From the IMG/VR virus record IMGVR_UViG_3300042924_007750, positions 1-59,755 of that record: a DNA stretch of 59,755 nt. One strand, written 5' to 3'. This document shows positions 35,649 to 42,630 of the stretch, piece by piece (the stretch's first letter is position 1; each line of letters opens with the position of its first letter). Below the pieces are notes generated by a model. It searched no databases and was not told the DNA's origin. It worked only from the letters and a program-made list of their open reading frames with translations. This DNA comes from a virus. A program made the translations under genes and the position numbers.

Positions 35649-36252
35649 GAACTTTCGAGATTAAATCTCGTAATCCTTCATTTTTCTTTTTTGGCTTATA
35701 AGATACCATGGTAGGTTTGTTCCCCTTACCTACCTTGGGATTCTTTTTTTCGGCAGCCCTTTTCTGAGCACAAGCAGATTTTTTTTGAGCATCTGTCATT
35801 TTAGCAGCAACACCTGCTGCTCTACATTTTGGGTATGCTTTTGATTCTCCTTCGGGTCTTCCACAAGGTGGATGTCCACCACCTTCTTTTTTCCTACATA
35901 TGTTTACCCATGGCCCCTTTGGTTGATTACTTCCTTTAGGTTTTTTCTTAGTTCCAAACCAAACCGCTAAATCTTCTTTTAAAATATCATCTTTAAAAAT
36001 TTTTTTTCTCATTTTTTGAACTTTAACCATATTGGTTTTAGTTTTTTTTTCGTCTCGTGAAATTTCACTTTTTTCTTTTTTTACATTACCATCATATGAA
36101 TCGAAGGCTGTACCATTATTAAAGTAATTAGAAATTTTTACAATAAATGGTTGCAATTGTTTATCACTCCAAACTTGAGGTGTAATATTCAATTTTCCTT
36201 TGTAAGCTCCATCACTAGAAGATGTTGTTCCCTCGTTGATTTTCTGGTTCAT
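35629..36252 (-). CDS. DUF5872-like phage protein
   Basis: A 207-residue very basic protein. Residues about 100-170 have the DUF5872-type pattern: GPWVNICRKKEGGGHPPCGR, SKAYPKCRAAGVAAKMTDAQ, then KKSACAQKRAAEKKN. Three conserved Cys may bind metal. The C-terminus (LRDLISKVLRESVS) resembles the leader helix of the capsid-targeting-like proteins and ends in L-R-E-S. Function unknown; a DNA-associated virion protein would fit its charge. Confidence 0.7.
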   Translation of the reverse strand: MNQKINEGTTSSSDGAYKGKLNITPQVWSDKQLQPFIVKISNYFNNGTAFDSYDGNVKKEKSEISRDEKKTKTNMVKVQKMRKKIFKDDILKEDLAVWFGTKKKPKGSNQPKGPWVNICRKKEGGGHPPCGRPEGESKAYPKCRAAGVAAKMTDAQKKSACAQKRAAEKKNPKVGKGNKPTMVSYKPKKKNEGLRDLISKVLRESVS

Positions 36253-36265
36253 GAGACTATTATTC

Positions 36266-36273
36266 TATAAATA
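36266..36273 (-). promoter_or_regulatory. Late-promoter-like element TATTTATA
   Basis: Reads TATTTATAG on the minus strand, 13 nt upstream of ATG 36252. It precedes the DUF5872-like gene. Confidence 0.6.
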
Positions 36274-36284
36274 TCACATTAATT

Positions 36285-36497
36285 ATGCAAGAGTTTGTAC
36301 CCTTTCCCCTTTTTGATAGAATCAATATTCAAAGTTCTGAGGATTTTGAAAAGTTAATCGATGAGCTAAATGTTGGCCAAGCAAACTTTATAATTCAAGT
36401 TGCTTTGGAAAAAGCATATAGTTCTGGAATATTTACTTTGAGTGAATCTGAAATTTTGTCTAAAGCTCTCAGATTAAAAAATAATAAGGAGGAATAA
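36285..36497 (+). CDS. Small hypothetical protein
   Basis: A 70-residue acidic helical protein (FVPFPLFDRINIQSSEDFEK, then FIIQVALEKAYSSGIFTLSE). Divergent from the DUF5872-like gene with a 32-bp gap and followed by another small gene 13 bp on. No family recognised. Confidence 0.6.
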   Translation: MQEFVPFPLFDRINIQSSEDFEKLIDELNVGQANFIIQVALEKAYSSGIFTLSESEILSKALRLKNNKEE

Positions 36498-36510
36498 ATC
36501 AATTTTAAGC

Positions 36511-36696
36511 ATGAGTCCGGAAGAAATAAGTAAAAGGATTGTTGAAGGAGAATATAATCTAACACAAGTCGTAAGAAACGGCCACAAGCCATATTACGGA
36601 GATGAATACGAAACAATAAGGACAGAGGTGGGTGTTTTACGATGTTTATATTTTGGAAATGAATCAAAATATTGTAATCCAAGATATAAGAAATAA
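36511..36696 (+). CDS. Small hypothetical protein
   Basis: A 61-residue protein (SPEEISKRIVEGEYNLTQVV, then GHKPYYGDEYETIRTEVG). It ends directly at a strong hairpin terminator, which supports it as the last gene of the plus-strand unit. Function unknown. Confidence 0.6.
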   Translation: MSPEEISKRIVEGEYNLTQVVRNGHKPYYGDEYETIRTEVGVLRCLYFGNESKYCNPRYKK

Positions 36697-36698
36697 AA

Positions 36699-36726
36699 AA
36701 AGGGGACCGAAGTCCCCTTTCTTTTT
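36699..36726. terminator. Bidirectional hairpin terminator
   Basis: AAAGGGGAC-CGA-AGTCCCCTTT hairpin followed by CTTTTT on plus and preceded by an A-run that reads as a T-run on minus. It separates the plus-strand small genes from the 3' end of the minus-strand capsid gene. Confidence 0.85.
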
Positions 36727-36739
36727 GTAGTTTGAGATA

Positions 36740-38533
36740 TTATCTCAATTCTCTCAAGTCGAACGTTCTAACACCATCAACTGTGATACGACCGTAGAAA
36801 CGGTTGTTTACAACCTTCTTAGCGTATCTAGTCATGATACCCTTGATAGGTGTAAAGTTGAATGGGTTATACATCGTAGGAGTGAGCTGTAAAGGTACGT
36901 ATGGAGCGTAGATGTATCCAGTGTCAAGTAACGAAGTACCTTTGTGTCCTAACAACACCTGGTTTGCAGGGAAGTAAGGGTCACGGTAAACTTGATATCT
37001 ACCAGCCAAAGTACCAACTCTTTCGATACCCATGTTGTATTGGTCTTGCTCAGGAGCTGCGTTTGATACGTGGAAGTACTCCAAGTCATCAAAGATTGCA
37101 GAAACCTCAGAAGATACAACAATCCAGTTTGCGCCACCTCTTAGAGTTGACTTGTGGATTTGTGCAGAGATTTGGTTGATTGCAGTGATAAGAGTCTGGT
37201 TCCAGTCCTTTTGAGTGTAAGGAGTTGTACCAGCAGAGAATCTCTTCCATCCGTTGTAGTCCCAACGAAGGTTCCAAGATGCAGCTTTTCTCAAGTCTCT
37301 TAAGATTTCGCGGTCGATTTCAGCAGCCACTTGCTCAGACAATAAAGCTGTCAATTCAGCTTCAGCGTCGATGTTGTGGAATGCTGCAACGTCTTGCGCC
37401 ATTTCTGGAGACCATTGAGCTCTAAGTTTTCTTTCAGTAACCGAAACAGTCACAGACTGAAGGTCGAAAGAAACTTCACCAATTTTATCTTCGAATTCAA
37501 GATTCTTATAGATTCTGTAAGTTGCAGTGAATGCCTGACTGTTAGCAGTTGTTGAAGAGAATGTAGAACCTGTGTAGCCGTCAAGTGATGAATCACCACA
37601 AGAAATACATACAGGAACTTGCAAATCAACTTCAAGATAGATTTTACCTTCAGCATCACAAACATTGTAGTAAGTACCACCATCAGTCAAACTGTTAGGG
37701 AATACCAACGTAGTGTCTTGACCGTAGTCAACGATACCTTTACCGTATCTTTGTGTAACAACTCTAAACAAGTAATTGTTATTTACGTTAGCAGATGTGT
37801 AAACGTTTCCAGCAGCACCACGGATTTGAAGGTCAGTCAAGAATTCTTCAGTATCCATTGGTTGACCGTTAGGTCCGATAAGTTGACCAGCTCCAGCAGA
37901 AGCAAAGCCAGACATCATGATAAGAACTTTTCTGTAGTTATCCACACCGTAAGCTGAAACAACCAATTCAGAACCTACCCATGCAACAGTTCTAGTTCCA
38001 GCAGTAATTGCTGAGAAAGAACCTTTAGAGTAGTCATAAAGACCTGGAGGGTCCAAAGCTGGTTCGTTACCTTCGTAGAATCTATCGTAAAGGTCTTTTT
38101 GAGTGTTATAGTCATAACCACTGTTTGGAACTTGACCTTCTGCTGCGTTTGGTGCTCCGTAAGGTGCCCAGTGCTCGTTATCATTTGCTCCAGTGTAAGA
38201 CTGAATGTTAGGTACGAAGTAGAACAACTTACCGATAGGAAGGTTCATTGCTTGTACAGAAACGATGTCGTTAGCCAAAAGCTTAGAGAAAACTCTACGT
38301 ACGATTGGGAAAACAACAGTTTCGAATGAACCTGAGTCAGCTGTTGATGATGCTTCGTTAATCAAATATGACGCTTGGTTTTCATACAACTGCGCGATAT
38401 TTTCTTTAAGGTGACCGTTAAGTCCTTCGAGGAAACCTAACTTGTCCCATTTGTTAATTGTATCTTCTTTGATAACTTTAAGGTGCTTAAGACCGATGTT
38501 ACCAACAAGACCACTTTCTAATAATGCTCCCAT
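36740..38533 (-). CDS. Major capsid protein (gp23-like)
   Basis: A 597-residue HK97-fold capsid protein of the T4 gp23 type, longer than T4 gp23 (521). The N-terminal region (residues 1-60, to ASYLINE) is a propeptide; I58-N59-E60 before A61 fits gp21 cleavage, compared with E65 in T4. The body has typical gp23 segments: FETVVFPIVRRVFSKLLAND, AQDVAAFHNIDAEAELTALL, SEQVAAEIDREILRDLRKAA, and the C-terminal TRYAKKVVNNRFYGRITVDG. It forms the head lattice after prohead maturation. The scaffold and protease genes lie upstream on the same strand. Confidence 0.93.
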   Translation of the reverse strand: MGALLESGLVGNIGLKHLKVIKEDTINKWDKLGFLEGLNGHLKENIAQLYENQASYLINEASSTADSGSFETVVFPIVRRVFSKLLANDIVSVQAMNLPIGKLFYFVPNIQSYTGANDNEHWAPYGAPNAAEGQVPNSGYDYNTQKDLYDRFYEGNEPALDPPGLYDYSKGSFSAITAGTRTVAWVGSELVVSAYGVDNYRKVLIMMSGFASAGAGQLIGPNGQPMDTEEFLTDLQIRGAAGNVYTSANVNNNYLFRVVTQRYGKGIVDYGQDTTLVFPNSLTDGGTYYNVCDAEGKIYLEVDLQVPVCISCGDSSLDGYTGSTFSSTTANSQAFTATYRIYKNLEFEDKIGEVSFDLQSVTVSVTERKLRAQWSPEMAQDVAAFHNIDAEAELTALLSEQVAAEIDREILRDLRKAASWNLRWDYNGWKRFSAGTTPYTQKDWNQTLITAINQISAQIHKSTLRGGANWIVVSSEVSAIFDDLEYFHVSNAAPEQDQYNMGIERVGTLAGRYQVYRDPYFPANQVLLGHKGTSLLDTGYIYAPYVPLQLTPTMYNPFNFTPIKGIMTRYAKKVVNNRFYGRITVDGVRTFDLRELR

Positions 38534-38566
38534 TTTTGTTTTTTTTTATTTAGGATTTTTATTTTT

Positions 38567-40111
38567 TTACAATTTAGACATCAAATCCTTAATTCTTAAA
38601 TATTGAGGATTTTCGTATGTCTTAGACTCTATAAGAGTAGTTGCAGAACCAGAAGTTTTTGTTGTGTTCAACTGTCTCTCAACGTTTTCAGAAATGTTCT
38701 TCGTTTCAACGTGTGCAAGTTCATCTTTAAGAGTTTTGTAGAGTTGCTTTGATTCTTTTAGAGATTCTACCGAATCAAATCTTCTCAAGATGTTAATTTT
38801 TTCTTTCTTGGTAGTGGAATGCTCTGTGAACAATCTTGTAGCATAAGCTAAGTTAGAATTAAATACAGCAACTTCATTAAGTTTTTCTCTGAACACGTTC
38901 AAAGCTTTTCTATATTCTTCATTCTTTTCTCTGAGCATTTTCAACTCAACATCGATTGATTCTACTTTAACACCATTATCACCATAAACATAATTTCTGT
39001 TGTTTGTGATACCTTTTCTTAAACCTCTACCTTCTTTCGAACCCATACCATAAGTTCTAGCAGCTTCTTTTGTTTCTTCTTTGGTTTCATAGTCTTTTTT
39101 ACCAGGATGTGTTTTTGACTTGTCACCTTTGTTACCACCAACTTTTCCTTCGTAGTCTTTAAAGTGTCCATCTTTACCCTCACCAGCTTTCTTTTCAACA
39201 CCGTCTACTTTCTTACGTCTGTATTCGTGTTTCTTAGAATCTTCTTCCATTTCACCTTCTTTGAACTCAAATTTTGCTTTACCAGTTCCCATAGTTTTAG
39301 GTCCAGCCTTTTTGTGGTCATCAAATCCTTTCTTTGGTAATGTACTATCGTACCCAAACTTAGGTTTGCCCATTCCAACGCCTTTTGGTTTTACAGTCAT
39401 TTTAGCTTCGGATAGGTCGTAGTCCTCGCCCATCATGTCCGAATCTTCATCGTCCATCATGTCTTCAAGTTCTTCTTCCATTTCTTCCTCATCCATTTCT
39501 ATTTCGTACATGATTTCGTCTTCTGACTCACCTTCCATATACAAAGCGTCTAACACAGCTTCTAAATCCGCATCTTCTTGCATATCTAGTTCTGTAAAAT
39601 CCATTCCGTATTCCATCATGTCTTCACCTTCTTCCATTTCTTCGTCCATTTCCATCATGTCTTCGTCTTCCTCCATTTCGGATTCTTCAAGTTTCACGAT
39701 GTACTCAACGTCTTCATTTTCGTCGGTTAAATGAATATCATCACCATCTTTTACCACAACAATTCCATCTTCTGGACTCATCGCTTTAAAAGCTTTAATA
39801 ACTTCATCATCAGACATGCTGGTCATATCAATAGTTTCCTCCGAATCATCGAAGTCCATATCAATACCCATGTCTAGTTCATTAGAGTCTTCCATATCTT
39901 CACTTTCATCACCCATGTCTAAATCCATGTCCAATTCTGTGTCGATTTCAACCTCGTCTTCTTCTTGTTCAGAAAGAGATTCCTTTACTAACTGACTGAT
40001 TTCTTCCTTCATAGTAGAAGCAAGTATTCCTTTTGCGTTCTCGGCAATTACCTCTTCAACATTTTTCATTTGAATGAGTGCCTCTTCAACTAAATTTTTA
40101 GTTTCTTGCAT
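38567..40111 (-). CDS. Prohead core scaffold protein (gp22-like)
   Basis: A 514-residue protein, about a third of which is Asp/Glu/Met-rich (residues ~50-240), then a Lys/Gly-rich part, then a C-terminal helical part (VFNSNLAYATRLFTEHSTTK, then ILRRFDSVESLKESKQLY) like the C-terminal region of gp22-type scaffolds. Length is about twice T4 gp22 (269). It would form the inner core around which capsid assembles and then be degraded by the prohead protease; L-S-E at the ESLSEQ site and others could be cut. Directly upstream of the capsid gene. Confidence 0.82.
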   Translation of the reverse strand: MQETKNLVEEALIQMKNVEEVIAENAKGILASTMKEEISQLVKESLSEQEEDEVEIDTELDMDLDMGDESEDMEDSNELDMGIDMDFDDSEETIDMTSMSDDEVIKAFKAMSPEDGIVVVKDGDDIHLTDENEDVEYIVKLEESEMEEDEDMMEMDEEMEEGEDMMEYGMDFTELDMQEDADLEAVLDALYMEGESEDEIMYEIEMDEEEMEEELEDMMDDEDSDMMGEDYDLSEAKMTVKPKGVGMGKPKFGYDSTLPKKGFDDHKKAGPKTMGTGKAKFEFKEGEMEEDSKKHEYRRKKVDGVEKKAGEGKDGHFKDYEGKVGGNKGDKSKTHPGKKDYETKEETKEAARTYGMGSKEGRGLRKGITNNRNYVYGDNGVKVESIDVELKMLREKNEEYRKALNVFREKLNEVAVFNSNLAYATRLFTEHSTTKKEKINILRRFDSVESLKESKQLYKTLKDELAHVETKNISENVERQLNTTKTSGSATTLIESKTYENPQYLRIKDLMSKL

Positions 40112-40126
40112 GTAAATTGTTTTCCT

Positions 40127-40134
40127 AATAAATA
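40127..40134 (-). promoter_or_regulatory. Late-promoter-like element TATTTATT
   Basis: Reads CTATTTATT on the minus strand, 15 nt upstream of ATG 40111 of the scaffold gene; it could drive scaffold and capsid together, as no motif lies directly before the capsid gene. Confidence 0.55.
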
Positions 40135-40200
40135 GTGTTTAAAATAAAAAAATCCGTCTAAACCCATTTCTAAAAAGAAAAAGGTATAAACGGAAAATAA

Positions 40201-40224
40201 AAAAGGTGGGTTTCCCCACCTTTT
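40201..40224 (-). terminator. Hairpin terminator
   Basis: GGTGGG/CCCACC stem with a 4-nt loop; on minus it ends in ACCTTTTTTATTTT. It follows the small gene at 40230-40439 and precedes the scaffold promoter. Confidence 0.75.
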
Positions 40225-40229
40225 AACGA

Positions 40230-40439
40230 TTACTCGATTACCTCATCGATTTTACTTTCTACTACTGAGACAATCCGCCAGTCGTGTTGGAAGCCGGTAT
40301 ACTTTGTAGTAACCTTTGCTTCTACATCAGTGACTGAGAACCCGTTTACGAGTTTCTCCTCTCTGATTTTTTTTACGCGACCAGAGTTCTCATCTGGTAA
40401 ATCATAAACGATTTTAGCAACGAAGAATTTTTCATTCAT
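40230..40439 (-). CDS. DUF4494-like small protein
   Basis: A 69-residue protein. FFVAKIVYDLPDENSGRVKK, then EEKLVNGFSVTDVEAKVTTK resembles DUF4494, a small family common in Bacteroidota and their mobile elements and phages. No catalytic motif. It is flanked by the gp21 gene upstream and a terminator downstream. Function unknown. Confidence 0.7.
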   Translation of the reverse strand: MNEKFFVAKIVYDLPDENSGRVKKIREEKLVNGFSVTDVEAKVTTKYTGFQHDWRIVSVVESKIDEVIE

Positions 40440-40455
40440 AATAAAGTGTATTAAA

Positions 40456-41175
40456 TTAACGATTTAAATAATCGGTTAATTTTTTCATTAAATCAACTGA
40501 CTTACCCATTCCAGAGTCAGAAATTTTTTTATTTTTTTCTTCATCCAGGTTTTCTTCATACATACTTCTTTCTTCAGGGTTACCAAAAAGGTATGCTCCA
40601 GGTGTTGAAGGCGAGGATACTAGGTCAAAACAGATTAGTTCAAAATCATCTTGAACTTCATTTTGCTCACCAATTTTTTTCAATGAACCAACCCCCCTTG
40701 AAGACACACCCATAGTAACGCCTTGGCGCATAAGGTTAGCTGCGATGTCTCCTTTTGTTGAAACAATACCGCTCTCATGAAAACCAGGTGACGTAAGAAG
40801 CTTTAATTTACCCATAAGGATATGTCCGTCCCACCAAATGTCTGTGATGATGTGAGCAACTCTATCAAGGTCAATTAAGGATGATTCTGGGTGGTTAAGC
40901 TCAGAGGTTGACAAACCTTTTTTAATCGCAGTTTTGTATCTATCAGCCTCACGTTTTAAAATCCTCTCAGGATAGACACGACCATTACGATTTGGTACTC
41001 CATATTTTTGAAGTACGGCATAAAATTCAAATGGATTTCTGTAATCCATATCTTTTTTTTCCGAAAGGAATGCCTCGTTAAGTGGGTCTTTTGGTGAAAC
41101 ATACCCAGCATCCATTTCAACAAGGATACCTTTACCGCTCTCTCGGGGGCCTAGTATACGTAAATCTTTCATCAT
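40456..41175 (-). CDS. Prohead maturation protease (gp21-like)
   Basis: A 239-residue serine protease of the herpesvirus-assemblin-like fold. Diagnostic pieces: STSELNHPESSLIDLDRVAH (catalytic His region), WDGHILMGKLKLLTS, and GVTMGVSSRGVGSLKKI (nucleophile Ser). It cleaves scaffold, capsid and internal proteins in the prohead at I/L-x-E sites. The candidate sites in the capsid protein and in the leader-bearing small proteins of this window fit it. Start at ATG 41175 lies behind TATTTATC. Confidence 0.9.
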   Translation of the reverse strand: MMKDLRILGPRESGKGILVEMDAGYVSPKDPLNEAFLSEKKDMDYRNPFEFYAVLQKYGVPNRNGRVYPERILKREADRYKTAIKKGLSTSELNHPESSLIDLDRVAHIITDIWWDGHILMGKLKLLTSPGFHESGIVSTKGDIAANLMRQGVTMGVSSRGVGSLKKIGEQNEVQDDFELICFDLVSSPSTPGAYLFGNPEERSMYEENLDEEKNKKISDSGMGKSVDLMKKLTDYLNR

Positions 41176-41186
41176 ATCTTTTTAAA

Positions 41187-41194
41187 GATAAATA
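41187..41194 (-). promoter_or_regulatory. Late-promoter-like element TATTTATC
   Basis: Reads ATATTTATC on the minus strand, 11 nt upstream of the gp21 start at 41175. Confidence 0.6.
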
Positions 41195-41199
41195 TTATA

Positions 41200-41652
41200 C
41201 TAGTTGATAGTTTTTACTTTTGATTTTTCTTTAGTGGAACTAAATGTGAAATAATCGTTTTTTATAATACAATCCCGGTAAATTTCTTTAATAATTTTTT
41301 TAATAGCTTCTTTGAGTTGTGAGCCCTTGAAATCCATTTCTTGTTTTGCAAACAAATTAATTTCTAAATTCATAAATGATTTTTTGTTGAGCTGGATACC
41401 ACTAGTTCTTAAATCCAGGTCGACAATAAATTTTTCAGAAAACAATTCTTGGTTAATACTATGGTAAACAGAATGTTTTATATTTCGAGATAGATTTCCA
41501 ACAACACGCTCCCAATTTTCACTGTCTTGTTTTGGACAAACCCAAGTCTGGAGGTTAATGTACATGGACTTTAGGTTTTTTGAGTCTACGGTGCCGTATG
41601 ATGTTTTTAAGGATTCATATTGGTTTAATTTTACCGTTTTACCTTTCTTCAT
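41200..41652 (-). CDS. Hypothetical phage protein
   Basis: A 150-residue basic protein with alternating strand/helix pattern (MYINLQTWVCPKQDSENWER, KFIVDLDLRTSGIQLNKKSF, LKEAIKKIIKEIYRDCI). Located in the head module between gp21 and the bS21 gene. No motif recognised; a virion or assembly role is only positional inference. Confidence 0.6.
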   Translation of the reverse strand: MKKGKTVKLNQYESLKTSYGTVDSKNLKSMYINLQTWVCPKQDSENWERVVGNLSRNIKHSVYHSINQELFSEKFIVDLDLRTSGIQLNKKSFMNLEINLFAKQEMDFKGSQLKEAIKKIIKEIYRDCIIKNDYFTFSSTKEKSKVKTIN

Positions 41653-41729
41653 TTATATCAATATTGTAATATAATTTATTTTAATGAAAAAATAGCAAAC
41701 TTTTGAACAATTCCAAATATTTCTAATAT

Positions 41730-41915
41730 ATGCTAATTGTTTTTGTAAATAATAATATAGAAAAAGCCCTGAAACAGCTTAAGTCAAAGGTCATAAAAAC
41801 CAGACAAAATCAGCTACTTAATTCCAAAAAAGAATTTGTAAAAAAATCAGTGCAAAAACGCAACAACAAAATTAAAGCTTGTTATGTTGAGCAATTTAAG
41901 CGTCAAGAAGAATAG
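41730..41915 (+). CDS. rpsU: Ribosomal protein bS21 homologue
   Basis: A 61-residue basic protein, the usual bS21 length. Opening LIVFVNNNIEKALKQLKSKV matches the bS21 beta-strand plus first helix (V-x-x-N-x-x-E-x-A-L-x-x-x-K), and KKEFVKKSVQKRNNKIKACY matches the second helix (E-x-x-K-P/S-S-x-x-R-x-x-K). bS21 sits on the 30S head-platform near the anti-Shine-Dalgarno end of 16S rRNA and affects initiation. It is the only plus-strand gene inside the minus-strand head module, with 20 bp 3' overlap with its convergent neighbour. A phage copy could alter host ribosome initiation. Confidence 0.8.
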   Translation: MLIVFVNNNIEKALKQLKSKVIKTRQNQLLNSKKEFVKKSVQKRNNKIKACYVEQFKRQEE

Positions 41916-42603
41916 ATTCCTCTAACTTCTTAAGCCTAACATAATTGATTTGGTCGTATTTTTCTGATTCTATTTTACCGATAGTTTCAGTAATCTTTGT
42001 TTTCAATTCAGAATCGGTTTGCTTATCAGAAAGTACCTTCAATTTATTGACCGCAGATTCTTTTAGATTGTCAAACTCACTTTCTAAATCTGAATTGTTT
42101 GTTGCCAAAATATGGAAAATTTCTTTTCTCGAAGATTCATCCAATCCTTCAACATACCTTGATAATGTTTGGTTTGCAATTGAAACCATGGATTTGATAG
42201 GAATTTTAGGAGTATCTTTTACTTGGCTCTTGCTTTCCATTAACTTAGAAATAATTGCTTTTTTCGAAACAACACGCTCCTTGATGTCTACTTTGTTGAA
42301 ATAAACAATGTTGTCAATATTTTCATAGATGTTTTTAGATTTTTCTCCATTTTTAGGTAATGAAGTTTTTTCTAGAAGATGTCTGATAACATTGATGGCT
42401 TCATCTAAAAACTCTCTTGCATCACTTTCGGTTAAACCTTGTGGCGAAGATAAGTCATCGTAGATTGAATAAATCTTTGAAAAAGATTTATTGGACAAAA
42501 CATTATGTTTGAATTCTTTAAGTGTTTGCTTGAAAGAATAGGTATCCTTGTAGGATTCTACCAGGTTTTTTTCGATGATGGATTTTATTTGTCCGAAAGT
42601 CAT
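41896..42603 (-). CDS. Helical phage head-module protein of unknown function
   Basis: A 235-residue helical charged protein; start taken at ATG 42603 (MTFGQIKSIIEKNLVESY) because the in-frame GTG 42621 lies only 1 nt from a TATTTATT element. Helices with heptad character (SVSIANQTLSRYV type segment, then LKESAVNKLKVLSDKQTDSE). The first 18 residues resemble a leader with L-V-E before S. It directly follows the portal gene on the minus strand. Function unknown. Confidence 0.65.
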   Translation of the reverse strand: MTFGQIKSIIEKNLVESYKDTYSFKQTLKEFKHNVLSNKSFSKIYSIYDDLSSPQGLTESDAREFLDEAINVIRHLLEKTSLPKNGEKSKNIYENIDNIVYFNKVDIKERVVSKKAIISKLMESKSQVKDTPKIPIKSMVSIANQTLSRYVEGLDESSRKEIFHILATNNSDLESEFDNLKESAVNKLKVLSDKQTDSELKTKITETIGKIESEKYDQINYVRLKKLEESILLDA

Positions 42604-42622
42604 GAGCTCGTTATTATTCACT

Positions 42623-42630
42623 AATAAATA
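42623..42630 (-). promoter_or_regulatory. Late-promoter-like element TATTTATT
   Basis: Minus-strand AATATTTATTAG, 19 nt upstream of ATG 42603 and immediately before the portal gene stop. Confidence 0.5.

Noticed and set aside
36481-36492. AAGGAGG Shine-Dalgarno before the gene at 36511
   Set aside because: It is 19 nt from the ATG and encodes the last codons of the previous gene; other genes here lack such sites.
40143-40198. A second terminator between the scaffold promoter and the small DUF4494-like gene
   Set aside because: TCCGT/ACGGA pairs over a long, weakly structured loop; the hairpin at 40201-40224 explains termination better.
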